Assembly: GCF_030317115.1 (NCBI RefSeq)
Contig: NZ_JASZYF010000005.1
Span: 62,001-126,000, forward strand
Source: Variovorax gracilis
Lineage (GTDB): Bacteria > Pseudomonadota > Gammaproteobacteria > Burkholderiales > Burkholderiaceae_C
Reading direction: 5' to 3'
DNA: 64,000 nt
Shown: positions 44,684 to 53,406 of the stretch, one piece after another
How positions within the stretch are numbered: the first letter of the stretch is position 1
Layout of the letters: every line of letters begins with the position of its first letter
Notes under the pieces: generated by a model
Told to the model about the DNA's origin: nothing
Seen by the model: only the letters and a program-made list of their open reading frames with translations
The model's database searches: none
Position numbers and translations under genes: made by a program

Positions 44684-44876
44684 CCTGCGGCCTGAAGGGG
44701 GCAGCCGGGTTCGAAGATGGTGCGTACGGCCGCAGCGTCTTTCCGTCAATGAAACGTAGTGTGTCGGCGCCATGGGCCGGATACACAGCCGTACGCGAAG
44801 CGCGCGCACGAGCCGTGTCGCGGCGGAAGATCCGTCCGTTCGACACCCGGCCACTCGCTCCCTGGAAGGAATCCCC

Positions 44877-45455
44877 ATGAACATCCGAGTCAGCGCTCTT
44901 CTCTTCGGCACGGCCCTCGCGACCTCGCTTGCAGCCTTGACCTTCGCAGCGCCTCCGAACGGCGGCGATACGCCCGTCGCCGAGCAGCGGGCCGCGCCCG
45001 AATTCCAGGGCATCGACACGTGGCTCAACTCGCAGCCGCTGAAGCTGGACGCCTTGCGCGGCAAGGTCGTTCTCGTCGACTTCTGGACCTACACCTGCAT
45101 CAATTGCCTGAACCACCTGCCGTACGTGAAGGACTGGCACGCGAAGTACAAGGACCAGGGCCTGGTCGTCGTGGGCGTGCACACACCGGAGTTCGCCTAC
45201 GAGAAGTCGACCAGGAACGTGCAGGAGGCCATCAAGCGATTGCAGATCGAGCACGCCGTGGCCCAGGACAACAGCTACGCAACCTGGAGGGCGTTCAGGA
45301 ACCAGTACTGGCCTGCGGTCTACCTGATCGACAAGCAAGGGCGCGTCGTGTACTCGCACTTCGGCGAGGGCCGCTACGCCGAGACGGAGAAGAAGATCCA
45401 GTCACTCCTGGCCCAGCCTCAATCGCTGGCCTCGACCGCCGACGCGAACACGTAG
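44877..45455 (+). CDS. Periplasmic TlpA-like thioredoxin-fold protein
   Basis: A 192-residue redoxin. Signal peptide at about 1-25 (ALLFGTALATSLAALTFAAP). The thioredoxin domain has WTYTCINC (C74/C77), followed by LVVVGVHTPEFAYE and QYWPAVYLIDKQGRVVYSHFGEG. The CINC active site and these blocks are those of the redoxin domain in DipZ proteins. The gene at 49822 carries the same domain fused to a CcdA membrane domain, which suggests this protein is a soluble relative or partner in periplasmic thiol reduction. Its last 37 bp overlap the 3' end of the response regulator gene on the opposite strand. Confidence 0.88.
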   Translation: MNIRVSALLFGTALATSLAALTFAAPPNGGDTPVAEQRAAPEFQGIDTWLNSQPLKLDALRGKVVLVDFWTYTCINCLNHLPYVKDWHAKYKDQGLVVVGVHTPEFAYEKSTRNVQEAIKRLQIEHAVAQDNSYATWRAFRNQYWPAVYLIDKQGRVVYSHFGEGRYAETEKKIQSLLAQPQSLASTADANT

Positions 45456-46159
45456 CCCTCGCTCCGCACGGTCTTGATGTAGCGCGGCTCGCGCGCGTCG
45501 TCGCCCAGCCGCTGTCGCAGCCTGCTGACGAGCAGGTCGATGGAGCGCTCGAAGAGTTCCGCCTCGCGGCCCTGCGTCAGGCTCAGCAACTGGTCGCGGC
45601 TCAGGACCTTCTGCGGATGGTCCAGGAAGATGCGCAGAAGCCGGTACTCCGCGCCGCTCAGCGCGACCATCGTGCCGCTGTCGTCGATCAGGTGCCGCGC
45701 AACGGTATCGACCCGCCAGCTGCCGAAGGCCAGGGTCCGGGCGGTCTCGGTCGCATGCATGTTGGGCGGCAGCATGCGGGTGCGGCGCATGACGGCGCGA
45801 ATTCGCGCGAGCAATTCGCGGGCGGAAAAGGGCTTCGCCAGGTAATCGTCGGCGCCCATTTCGAGGCCGAGGATGCGATCGGCTTCTTCGCTGCGCGCCG
45901 TCAGCATCAGGATGGGGATGGCCTTGTGCTTGCCTGCGCGCAAGTCGCGGCACAGCGTCAGCCCGTCCTCGCCGGGCAGCATGAGGTCGAGGATGATCAG
46001 GTCGAAAGGGCCTGACTCTTCCAATGCCGCGCGCATGTGACGCCCGGTGGGCACGGCGGCCACGCGCAGGCCGTTCTTGACCAGGTAGGTGGTCAGGAGT
46101 TCGCGGATCTCACGGTCGTCGTCGACGATGAGGACATGGTCTGCAGGTCTTGTTTGCAT
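45419..46159 (-). CDS. OmpR-family response regulator
   Basis: A 246-residue two-component regulator. The receiver domain (8-122) has acidic pocket DDD (13-15), phospho-acceptor D58 in LIILDLMLPGEDG and the lysine in YLAKPFS. The C-terminal winged helix (about 145-240) has LSGAEYRLLRIFLDHPQKVLS and VSRLRQRLGDD. Its likely sensor kinase is encoded on the other strand at 48432-49793, about 2.3 kb away, with two unrelated genes between. Its 3' end overlaps the redoxin gene by 37 bp convergently. Targets are probably the redoxin and DipZ genes (inference from position). Confidence 0.92.
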   Translation of the reverse strand: MQTRPADHVLIVDDDREIRELLTTYLVKNGLRVAAVPTGRHMRAALEESGPFDLIILDLMLPGEDGLTLCRDLRAGKHKAIPILMLTARSEEADRILGLEMGADDYLAKPFSARELLARIRAVMRRTRMLPPNMHATETARTLAFGSWRVDTVARHLIDDSGTMVALSGAEYRLLRIFLDHPQKVLSRDQLLSLTQGREAELFERSIDLLVSRLRQRLGDDAREPRYIKTVRSEGYVFASAVEASD

Positions 46160-46266
46160 GGCAATGGGGTTCCGGCGCAGGCGCTGCTTCGCAATGTAGT
46201 GGGCCTTCCGGATTTGCGCGGTTTCATCCGCATCAGCAGAATGGGCGGCTCTTCGAAGGAGACGCC

Positions 46267-47052
46267 ATGCTGGCTGGACTGGACGAGACCGTACTGTTCA
46301 TCATTGTTTTGGTTACCTTCTTTGCGGCCCTGGAGATCGCGTTCCAACTCGGTCGTCGCCATGTTCACCGGAGTGACGACGCCTCCAGATCGCATATCAG
46401 CGCCCTGCAAGCCGCCTTGCTCGGACTTCTGGCATTGCTGCTCGGCTTCAATTTCGCGATGGCTGCCTCGCGCTTCGACGCGCGCAAGACGCTGATCCAG
46501 GAAGAGGTCAATGCCATCCGCACAACCTATCTGCGGGCCCAGTTGCTGCCGCCATCGCAGCGGGAGCAGGTGTCGGACCTGCTCAAGCGCTATGTCGCGG
46601 CGCGCGTCGACTTCATGCGGGCCGGCGTCGATCGGACGCAACTCGAAACGACCAGCGCCGCCACGACGGACATCGAGTCCCAGCTCTGGGCGCTGGCAGG
46701 CACATCCCCGACGGTCGGCCAGGCCTCGCCGGAGAGAGTGCTGGTCATCCAGTCGTTGAACGAGATGTTCAACACCAACGAGAAACGCCACGCCGCGCTG
46801 GACAACCATGTGCCGCAGATCGTGATCGGTCTCCTGGTCGCGGTCGCTCTGGGTGCCCTGAGCTTCATCGCCTACGGCTATGGCCTGACAAGCCGGCGAC
46901 GCCACATATCCACGGCGCTTTTCGCGCTGCTGATTGCGATGGTCTTCACGATCATCATCGACATGGACCAGCCGCGCAGCGGCCTCATCCGGGTCGGCGA
47001 GGAGAGTTTGGTTCGGCTCCAGCAGAGCATGGACCTCAACCTCGCGCGATAG
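46267..47052 (+). CDS. DUF4239 (bestrophin-like domain) membrane protein
   Basis: A 261-residue protein with membrane helices at the N-terminus (ETVLFIIVLVTFFAALEIAF, then a second in ALLGLLALLLGFNFAMAASR) and two more near the C-terminus (VIGLLVAVALGALSFIAYG and STALFALLIAMVFTIIIDMD). A soluble helical section lies between. The FAMAASRFDARK...EVNAIRTTYLRA stretch is the DUF4239 signature. The function is unknown; an ion channel role is sometimes suggested by analogy to bestrophins. GAAGGAG precedes the ATG. It stands between the response regulator and the LuxR gene, without obvious co-transcription. Confidence 0.8.
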   Translation: MLAGLDETVLFIIVLVTFFAALEIAFQLGRRHVHRSDDASRSHISALQAALLGLLALLLGFNFAMAASRFDARKTLIQEEVNAIRTTYLRAQLLPPSQREQVSDLLKRYVAARVDFMRAGVDRTQLETTSAATTDIESQLWALAGTSPTVGQASPERVLVIQSLNEMFNTNEKRHAALDNHVPQIVIGLLVAVALGALSFIAYGYGLTSRRRHISTALFALLIAMVFTIIIDMDQPRSGLIRVGEESLVRLQQSMDLNLAR

Positions 47053-47068
47053 CGCGGGCTCTGCATTC

Positions 47069-47086
47069 CTCCCCCCGAATGGGGAG
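47069..47086. terminator. Small hairpin after the DUF4239 gene
   Basis: CTCCCC-N6-GGGGAG, 17 bp after the stop of the DUF4239 gene. The stem is only 6 bp and has no T-run, so it is a weak candidate terminator. The DNA beyond (47105-47175) is AT-richer and likely holds the luxR promoter. Confidence 0.3.
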
Positions 47087-47184
47087 AGATGCCTTCGCCC
47101 TACGCGTCTTCCCTTAGTAGCACCTGCATATACCACGTAATACATTGGAACTACTTTTTACAAATACCGGGTAGGAGGGGTCCG

Positions 47185-48294
47185 ATGCCAGAAGCCAGCG
47201 AAAGGGGCGGCAAGGCGGTCGCTCTGCGTCGTGCCTTGGAGGCCATCCGCCACCTGTCGGATCCGGCGCCGCCCTGGCTGGACATCCTCCAGAGTGCACG
47301 CGACGTCGTCGGCAGCGACACCGCGTCCTTTCTGGTGGTCGAGGGCACACGCCTCGTCGATGGCCTGACGCTCGATGTCGACTCGGTGGCCGAGCGCGAA
47401 TACTTCGCCCACTTCCACGCGAAGGACATTCTCCTGAACCCCACCCTGCCCTGGAATGCCGGCACCTGGTTCGACAGCGAGTGGTGCCTGACGCCCGAAG
47501 TCCGGAGTCAGAGCGAGTACTACAACGATTTCATGCTCAAGCACCGGATGCGGCACATGCTGTCCTTCCAGATCGAGGCAGGCGCTCAGAGTGCCGCGAT
47601 CAGCTTTCATCGCGCGAGCAAGACCGAGGGTTGCGACGATTTCCTTTCGACTGGACCGGTCGGGGAGCTGACCACCGCCCTGCTCTCGGCCATGGCCGAT
47701 CGCAAGGCGGCGGCCGATCGGGTCCTGACCACCATCGACCTCATCGACAGCTCCTTCGATGAAGCGACCTTTCTCGTCGATGCGGAGGGCCGGGTGATCC
47801 ATGCTTGCGAAGCGGCGCGCGCCCGGCTCGATCGGATGTCTTCGGTAGGGGTGCGCGCCGGCCGGCTGTGGCACTCGTCTCCCAAGCTGCGCAAGCACCT
47901 GGAAGCGTCCCTCAGGCGCGCGTCCCTGGCGTCCGGACCCCTGCGGGTCGCTCTGCCGGGAAGCCGGACGGGCGGCTGCATCATGGACCTTGCGCGTGCG
48001 GACGGCCGGTTGCGCTACGACCGCCATCCCTTGCTGCTCGCGCGCGTGAGCCCGCCGCGCGCCCGGGCCGAGATCGTGCTGGATGTGCTGTGCGCGGCGC
48101 TGGACATCACGGCGGCCGAAGGAGAGGTGCTGGCGGAACTGGTGCACGGCGCCACCGCGGAGGAGATTGCCGCAGCGACCGCGGTGTCGATCCACACCGT
48201 GCGCAAGCACATTGCCCACCTGATGGAGAAGACAGGCTGCGTGCGGCAGGTGGACCTGGTTCGACTCGCGCTGGGCGCTGTCGGCGTCGATTGA
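47185..48294 (+). CDS. LuxR-type helix-turn-helix regulator
   Basis: A 369-residue regulator. The C-terminal 65 residues carry a LuxR/FixJ-type helix-turn-helix (ITAAEGEVLAELVHGATAEE, then AAATAVSIHTVRKHIAHLM). The N-terminal 290 residues are a ligand- or PAS-like sensory region (VVGSDTASFLVVEG, LVDAEGRVIHACEAARARLD) of the kind found in many proteobacterial LuxR proteins without autoinducer domains. AGGAGG lies 6-7 bp before the ATG at 47185. It is upstream of and parallel to the histidine kinase gene, 137 bp apart. Confidence 0.88.
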   Translation: MPEASERGGKAVALRRALEAIRHLSDPAPPWLDILQSARDVVGSDTASFLVVEGTRLVDGLTLDVDSVAEREYFAHFHAKDILLNPTLPWNAGTWFDSEWCLTPEVRSQSEYYNDFMLKHRMRHMLSFQIEAGAQSAAISFHRASKTEGCDDFLSTGPVGELTTALLSAMADRKAAADRVLTTIDLIDSSFDEATFLVDAEGRVIHACEAARARLDRMSSVGVRAGRLWHSSPKLRKHLEASLRRASLASGPLRVALPGSRTGGCIMDLARADGRLRYDRHPLLLARVSPPRARAEIVLDVLCAALDITAAEGEVLAELVHGATAEEIAAATAVSIHTVRKHIAHLMEKTGCVRQVDLVRLALGAVGVD

Positions 48295-48340
48295 ACTGCG
48301 CCAGGTGCCGCGCGTCCGCGATCGGCACTTGTTGCATGGC

Positions 48341-48355
48341 TGTGTACCTGTGTAC
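48341..48355. promoter_or_regulatory. Direct repeat upstream of the histidine kinase gene
   Basis: Two TGTGTAC words in tandem with one base between them, about 80 bp upstream of the kinase start. Tandem direct repeats are the usual binding arrangement of OmpR-type regulators, though their spacing is normally 10-11 bp and here it is 8. Tentative. Confidence 0.3.
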
Positions 48356-48431
48356 GTCACCGTCCCCGGGCAGACACACTGGAATACACACGAGGGGGCT
48401 GGAGGGTGGTTCGGGGCCTATAAACCCACCC

Positions 48432-49793
48432 ATGCCTCTTCCCCAAAGCCACCAAGTGTCCTCGCGCCCCATCGCGGGCTGGCGCCGGCTGGTCCCCCGC
48501 TCCCTCTTCGCACGCGTGACGCTGATCATCGTGGTGGGGCTGGCGATTGCGCAGGCGCTCACCTTCGCATCGATCCGATACGAGCGCGGCATCGCGCTTC
48601 GCGAGCTGATGATGAGCGGCATCGAGCGCGACATCGCAAGTTCGATCGCGATCCTGAATCGCTTGCCTGCCGAAGAACGCGCCGGTTGGCTCGACCGTCT
48701 GGAGCGGCGCAACTACCGGTTCATGCTGGGTGGCAGCGTGGAGGGGCCGCCGCCCGAGTCGCCCGTCGCACGAGAGTTCGGCGAGGCCATCGTGACTGCG
48801 CTGCGTCCGTTCGAGGTCGTCAAGGTGGCGCAGGCGGCCGAGGTGCAAGATGGTCTGCAGATCCAGGTGCGGCTTGCGGACGGAAGCTCGGTGATCGTGC
48901 GTGCGCGGCGAGTCGGCATCCCCGTGTCCGACTGGGTCATGTGGGTGCTCTGGGTCCAGTTGGCGGTGCTCGCCATCTGCGCCTGGTTCGCCGTGCGCCT
49001 GGTCACGCGGCCTCTCGCCCGGCTCGCCGCAGCGGCGGATGAACTCGGCCCCGACCTGAAGGCGCACGAACTGGACGAAGAAGGGCCGACCGAAGTCGCG
49101 CATGCGGCTCGCGCTTTCAACGCCATGCAGCGGCGGATCGCCGGCTACTTGGCCGAGCGCGTGGAGATCCTCTCGGCCATTTCGCACGACCTGCAGACGC
49201 CCATCACGCGGATGCGGTTGCGCACCGACCTGATGGACAACGAAAAGGACCAGGTCAAGTTCCGGCAGGATCTCGATGCCATGAACACGCTGGTGCGGGA
49301 AGGCGTCACCTATGCGCGCACGCTGCACGGCGCCACGGAACCGCCCTGCCGCATCGATGCCGATGCGCTGCTCGAAAGCATGGTGGCCGACTACGGGGAC
49401 TCCGGCCAGCCGGTGCTGCTGGAGGGACGGATCGACGCGCCGATCGTGACGCGCCCGAATGCCCTGCGGCGGATCCTCGTGAATCTCATCGACAACGCGC
49501 TGAAGTTCGGAAGCGATGTGCGCGTCCGCGTGCGCGTCGAAGCGGATCGGTGGGTGGTCGCCGTCGTCGACAACGGGCCGGGCATTCCATCCGATCAGTT
49601 GGAGGCCGTACTCAAGCCTTTCTACCGCCTGGAAGGCTCGCGCAACCGCAGCACCGGCGGTACGGGCCTGGGCCTTGCCATCGCACAGCAGCTTGCGGTG
49701 GCAATGGGCGCGGAACTGAAGCTGCACAACCGTGCCGAAGGTGGCCTCGAGGCTCGGCTCACCATGACCACGGCTCAACCCATCGCGCACTGA
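48432..49793 (+). CDS. Two-component sensor histidine kinase (EnvZ-like)
   Basis: A 453-residue inner-membrane kinase. TM1 (about 27-47, RVTLIIVVGLAIAQALTFAS), a periplasmic loop of roughly 115 residues, TM2 (around 168-190, VMWVLWVQLAVLAICAWFAV), HAMP (about 190-242), HisKA with H252 in AISHDLQTP, and an HATPase domain with NLIDNALKFG, DNGPGIP and GTGLGLAI. The open frame upstream of 48432 is a shadow of the luxR gene. It is followed after 28 bp by the DipZ-like gene, so the two are likely co-transcribed. It probably senses an envelope or redox condition and signals to the regulator at 45419-46159 (inference). Confidence 0.92.
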   Translation: MPLPQSHQVSSRPIAGWRRLVPRSLFARVTLIIVVGLAIAQALTFASIRYERGIALRELMMSGIERDIASSIAILNRLPAEERAGWLDRLERRNYRFMLGGSVEGPPPESPVAREFGEAIVTALRPFEVVKVAQAAEVQDGLQIQVRLADGSSVIVRARRVGIPVSDWVMWVLWVQLAVLAICAWFAVRLVTRPLARLAAAADELGPDLKAHELDEEGPTEVAHAARAFNAMQRRIAGYLAERVEILSAISHDLQTPITRMRLRTDLMDNEKDQVKFRQDLDAMNTLVREGVTYARTLHGATEPPCRIDADALLESMVADYGDSGQPVLLEGRIDAPIVTRPNALRRILVNLIDNALKFGSDVRVRVRVEADRWVVAVVDNGPGIPSDQLEAVLKPFYRLEGSRNRSTGGTGLGLAIAQQLAVAMGAELKLHNRAEGGLEARLTMTTAQPIAH

Positions 49794-49821
49794 TCGCAGC
49801 GCGCCACCACCTCTCGACATC

Positions 49822-51615
49822 ATGCTCATCCTGATCATTGCCTACGTGGGCGGCGTGCTCACCATCCTGAGCCCCTGCATCCTGCCGGTGCTGCCTTTCG
49901 TCTTTGCGCGTGCCGATCGCCCGTTCCGCTCGCACGGCCTGCCGATGCTGCTGGGCATGGCGGTAGCTTTCGCCGCCATCGCCACACTGGCTGCAGTCGG
50001 CGGTGGCTGGGTGGTTGCGCTCAACGAGTACGGGCGGTACGTGGCGATGGCAATGCTGGCATTGTTCGGCATCACGTTGATGTTCCCGGGCATTGCCGAC
50101 CGGTTGACGAGACCGCTGGTGGCTCTGGGCATCCGGTTGGCGGAGCCGCAGCCGGACGGCGCGGGAGCCCGCATCTCCGTTGGGTCGTCGATCTTGCTGG
50201 GCATGGGGACAGGCCTGCTCTGGGCACCTTGCGCGGGGCCGATCCTTGGCCTCATCCTTACGGCAGCGGCTCTCAATGGCGCGAGCGTCGGCACGTCGCT
50301 GTTGCTGCTCGCCTATGCCGCCGGCGCGTGCACTTCACTGGCAGCGGCGCTGCTCCTGGGTGGGCGCATGCTGGCTGCGATGAAGCGCTCGCTCCATGCC
50401 GGCGAATGGGTCCGGCGTGCGGCCGGAGCTTTGGTGCTGGTCGGTGTCGGCGCGATTGCACTCGGCCTGGACACCGGCGCGCTCAGCCGCCTGTCGGTCG
50501 GGACCACGTCGACGCTGGAGCAGGCACTGCTGGATCGCACGGGACATCGGACGCCGCAGCCCCCTCAAACCGACGCCCGCGCCGCATTCGAAGACGCAGG
50601 TTTGACGCTGACGGCAGCGGGCCGCGAACCGGCGCCTCCGCGAACATTGCCGAGGGAAGGCGTTCTACCTGCGTTCACCGGCGCGACCGAATGGATCAAC
50701 TCGGAGCCGCTGACCCCTGAGAGCCTTCGCGGCAAGGTGGTGCTGGTCGACTTCTGGACTTACTCGTGCATCAATTGCCTGCGGACCTTGCCCTACCTCC
50801 GCGCATGGGCCGAGAAGTACAAGGATGCAGGGCTGGTGGTGGTTGGCGTTCATTCGCCCGAATTCGCGTTCGAGAAGCGCTCGTCCAACGTTCACCGGGC
50901 GGTCAAGGATCTTGGCATCGGCTTTCCTGTCGCGGTCGACAGCGACTTCGCCATCTGGCGCGCCTTCGACAACCAATACTGGCCCGCGTTCTACTTCGTC
51001 GATGCGCAGGGGCGCATCCGCCATCACCAGTTCGGAGAGAACCAGTACGAAGCATCGGAACAGGTCATCCAGCAACTTCTCGCGGAGGCGGGGCAGACCA
51101 ACATTCCATCGGCGCTGGTTTCGCCAACGGCCTCGGGCGTCCACGCCGCACCGGACCCCTCGCCTGCGCTGTCGCAAGAGACCTACCTCGGCCACGAGCG
51201 CACACGCAACTTCGCCTCCCCAGGAGGCATCGCCAGCGATCGCACCAATTCCTACCAACGCCCGGTCTCATTGCGAACGGACCAATGGGCGCTCGACGGC
51301 GACTGGACCGTGGAGCGTGAGCGCGCAATATCGAACCGCGCCCATGGCCGCCTCGCCTACCGCTTTCATGCGCGGGATCTGCACCTGGTGCTGGGCCCAT
51401 CGGCGGAGGGGAAACCCGTGCGCTTCAGGGTCCTGGTGGACGGCAAGCCGCCGCTGGCGGACCACGGGTCCGACATCGATTCGCAAGGGAACGGAACGAT
51501 CGACGCACAACGGCTCTATCAGTTGATCCGCCAGACAGTGAGTACGAAAGATCGCATATTTGAGATCGAGTTTCTCGATGCGGGTGCACAGGCCTACGTA
51601 TTCACCTTTGGCTAG
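49822..51615 (+). CDS. DipZ-type fusion: CcdA membrane domain plus TlpA-like redoxin and C-terminal beta domain
   Basis: A 597-residue protein. Residues 1-220 form a six-helix CcdA/DsbD-type domain with cysteines in LSPCILP (C19) and WAPCAGP (C137), which move electrons across the membrane. Residues 275-425 are a thioredoxin domain with WTYSCINC (C316/C319). The last 150 residues (from YLGHERTRNFASPG) are the beta-sandwich domain seen in DipZ homologues. It would draw electrons from cytoplasmic thioredoxin to reduce periplasmic thiols. It is downstream of the kinase gene in the same direction. A second copy of the redoxin domain is the protein at 44877-45455. Confidence 0.9.
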   Translation: MLILIIAYVGGVLTILSPCILPVLPFVFARADRPFRSHGLPMLLGMAVAFAAIATLAAVGGGWVVALNEYGRYVAMAMLALFGITLMFPGIADRLTRPLVALGIRLAEPQPDGAGARISVGSSILLGMGTGLLWAPCAGPILGLILTAAALNGASVGTSLLLLAYAAGACTSLAAALLLGGRMLAAMKRSLHAGEWVRRAAGALVLVGVGAIALGLDTGALSRLSVGTTSTLEQALLDRTGHRTPQPPQTDARAAFEDAGLTLTAAGREPAPPRTLPREGVLPAFTGATEWINSEPLTPESLRGKVVLVDFWTYSCINCLRTLPYLRAWAEKYKDAGLVVVGVHSPEFAFEKRSSNVHRAVKDLGIGFPVAVDSDFAIWRAFDNQYWPAFYFVDAQGRIRHHQFGENQYEASEQVIQQLLAEAGQTNIPSALVSPTASGVHAAPDPSPALSQETYLGHERTRNFASPGGIASDRTNSYQRPVSLRTDQWALDGDWTVERERAISNRAHGRLAYRFHARDLHLVLGPSAEGKPVRFRVLVDGKPPLADHGSDIDSQGNGTIDAQRLYQLIRQTVSTKDRIFEIEFLDAGAQAYVFTFG

Positions 51616-51661
51616 GCAACCGCCCGTATCCTCAGGCTTCCGTGTTCAACGCGACCTGCCC

Positions 51662-52618
51662 ATGCACCAAGAAAGAAACGACAACGGGGAGCTGAACTTC
51701 TATTTGCTGAAGTGCCTGGTGGCGCTCGTCGATCACTCGCACGTCTCGCGGGCCGCTGAGGCGATGTCGATCAGCCAGCCCGCAATGAGCCGTGCCATGG
51801 GCCAATTGCGCAACGTCACCGGTGACCCGATCCTCGTGAAGGGCGGCAACGGCCTGATCCCCACTGCCAAGGCGCTCCAGTTGCGCGAATTCGCCGAGCG
51901 CATCCTGCAGGAGATGGGCGAGTTGCTCGGCAATGCAGTGGCTTTCGATCCTCAGGTCACGCGCTACCTGTTCCGCATGGTCGCCACCGACTATCTGGAG
52001 TGCCTTTTCGTCGACCACCTGGTGCAGCATCTCGGCACGGGGTTTCCGGGTATTTCGATTTCGGTGCGGCACCCGGTGCATCCGTCGCAGTTCAACAAGG
52101 TGCTCGAAGCTGGCGATGTCGACTTCTGCGTCGGCATCCTGCCGCCCAGCTTGCGCGAGCTCCGGCACCGCCTGCTTTTTCGCGATCGCATCGTGTGCGC
52201 GGCACGCTCCGGCCACTGGGCCATCGGCAAGACGCTCACGCCAACGGAATTCGCCGGCCTCGAACACGTGGTCATCATGCCGAATACGGTGAACTGTTTC
52301 GGGGAATCAGTCGATCAGGCGCTGGCCGCGCAGGGGCTGCAGCGGCAGCGCCGGTACGTCACGCCAAACTACCTCACGGCACCTCACCTGCTGGAGAAAT
52401 CGGACATGGTGGCGCTCCTGCCCCTTTCGCTGGCCTCTCGCTTCCGTGATCGCTTCGGCCTGGCCGAACTGGCATTGCCGGTGGTGGTGCCAGCCTTCGA
52501 CGTCTATATTTCCTGGCACGACCGCACGCACCGCCACGCGGCTCACATCTGGTTTCGCGACCAAGTGATGCAAAGCCTCGAACTCCATGTGAACAACGGA
52601 CATTCACTACGCGCATAG
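51662..52618 (+). CDS. LysR-family transcriptional regulator
   Basis: A 318-residue LTTR. The N-terminal winged helix (about 10-70: HVSRAAEAMSISQPAMSRAM) is followed by a periplasmic-binding-protein-like effector domain. Features such as LHLLVHP-like SVRHPVHPSQ and FDVYISWHDRTHRHAAHIWF place it near the NodD/PcpR-like branch. The frame is open upstream into the DipZ stop; I chose the ATG at 51662, which gives the usual length, though no clear Shine-Dalgarno precedes it. Its target is unknown; it follows the DipZ gene by 46 bp in the same direction. Confidence 0.88.
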   Translation: MHQERNDNGELNFYLLKCLVALVDHSHVSRAAEAMSISQPAMSRAMGQLRNVTGDPILVKGGNGLIPTAKALQLREFAERILQEMGELLGNAVAFDPQVTRYLFRMVATDYLECLFVDHLVQHLGTGFPGISISVRHPVHPSQFNKVLEAGDVDFCVGILPPSLRELRHRLLFRDRIVCAARSGHWAIGKTLTPTEFAGLEHVVIMPNTVNCFGESVDQALAAQGLQRQRRYVTPNYLTAPHLLEKSDMVALLPLSLASRFRDRFGLAELALPVVVPAFDVYISWHDRTHRHAAHIWFRDQVMQSLELHVNNGHSLRA

Positions 52619-52931
52619 CGCCCATTCGGGCACAGCATGGACTTCCTGCGACGGACTCTCAATACTTAGGGCGTCGCCGTCGAATCGGCAAGCAAGAGCA
52701 AGCAGGCATGCGGATTTCGGAGTTCCCGTTCAAGGTTTCGCGACACGTCGTACTTCGGTTTCACCGGGCAAGTGCTTTTCCGATCGGCATCAGACGGCGG
52801 CGAAGGCCGGAGCTTCACGTTGATTGCCCCTGAGGTGTCCCGCACCTCGAGCCCCACCTCCCTTTTTCCCGCGTTCAAGAAGTGGCGTGCAGCCACGTCC
52901 GACGGCGCACGAATTTGATTGAGTTCCAGGT
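52619..52931. other. 313-bp region with ambiguous coding potential
   Basis: No gene can be called with confidence. On the minus strand a frame (52666-53052) overlaps the start of the next gene; on the plus strand a frame from about 52672 to 52918 reads protein-like (SYFGFTGQVLFRSASDGGEG) but lacks an early start codon. It may be the remnant of a degraded gene or simply non-coding DNA. Confidence 0.4.
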
Positions 52932-53375
52932 ATGTCTTGCATGATCCAAACCGTCGATGACCTCGCGCAATTGCCCGACGATGAGTTGCTCCCCTGCCTG
53001 GGGGCCCTCCGGAGCGCCATTCACGAAGCCAAGCGCCAGCACGCCGAGGCACTGCGCGAACGCCTGATTCCCGAGAGCTCGACCTTCGCCTTCCATTCCT
53101 TCAACTGGCGCCCCAGGGGCGCACAGCGATTCAACATTCCGATCCAGTTGAGCCCGGAGACGCCCATCGACGAGCTCTCCGTGCGCGCCAGCGCGCGGGA
53201 TGCGCTCAAGGAACTCAGCATCTTCTGCATCGAGGATCTCTCCGCCATCAGCGAGCAGGAGTTGCTGAAGGAGGTCGCCATCGGCCCGAAGACGCTAGGC
53301 CGCCTGCGCGAAGTGCTGTCGCGCGTCGGGCTCGACTTCCTACCCAACCCGAATCCTCAGGTATCGCAGACATGA
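52932..53375 (+). CDS. Orphan protein with an RNA polymerase alpha-CTD-like domain
   Basis: A 147-residue protein. Residues about 80-138 resemble the C-terminal domain of the RNA polymerase alpha subunit: LSVRASARDALKEL, IFCIEDLSAISEQELLKE, then IGPKTLGRLREVLSRVGLDF. These align with the helix-hairpin-helix core in which alpha-CTD has LGKKSLTEIKDVL. The N-terminal 45 residues form an acidic/basic helix. It is far too short to be RpoA and has no N-terminal assembly domain. It might bind DNA or interact with transcription factors. The start may be 52932 or the ATG at 52941. The next gene follows after 31 bp. Confidence 0.65.
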   Translation: MSCMIQTVDDLAQLPDDELLPCLGALRSAIHEAKRQHAEALRERLIPESSTFAFHSFNWRPRGAQRFNIPIQLSPETPIDELSVRASARDALKELSIFCIEDLSAISEQELLKEVAIGPKTLGRLREVLSRVGLDFLPNPNPQVSQT

Positions 53376-53406
53376 CATCCGCCAATGCCATCAAGAAGGG
53401 CGTGAT

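Noticed and set aside
44684..44876. A further copy of the dispersed repeat (CCTGAAGGGGGCAGCCGGG at 44694)
   Set aside because: Only one short block matches; the other blocks of the element are absent, so chance similarity is likely.
52666..53052. Minus-strand frame of 128 codons
   Set aside because: It overlaps the start of the alpha-CTD-like gene by more than 100 bp, has mixed third-position GC and no homology I can recognise.
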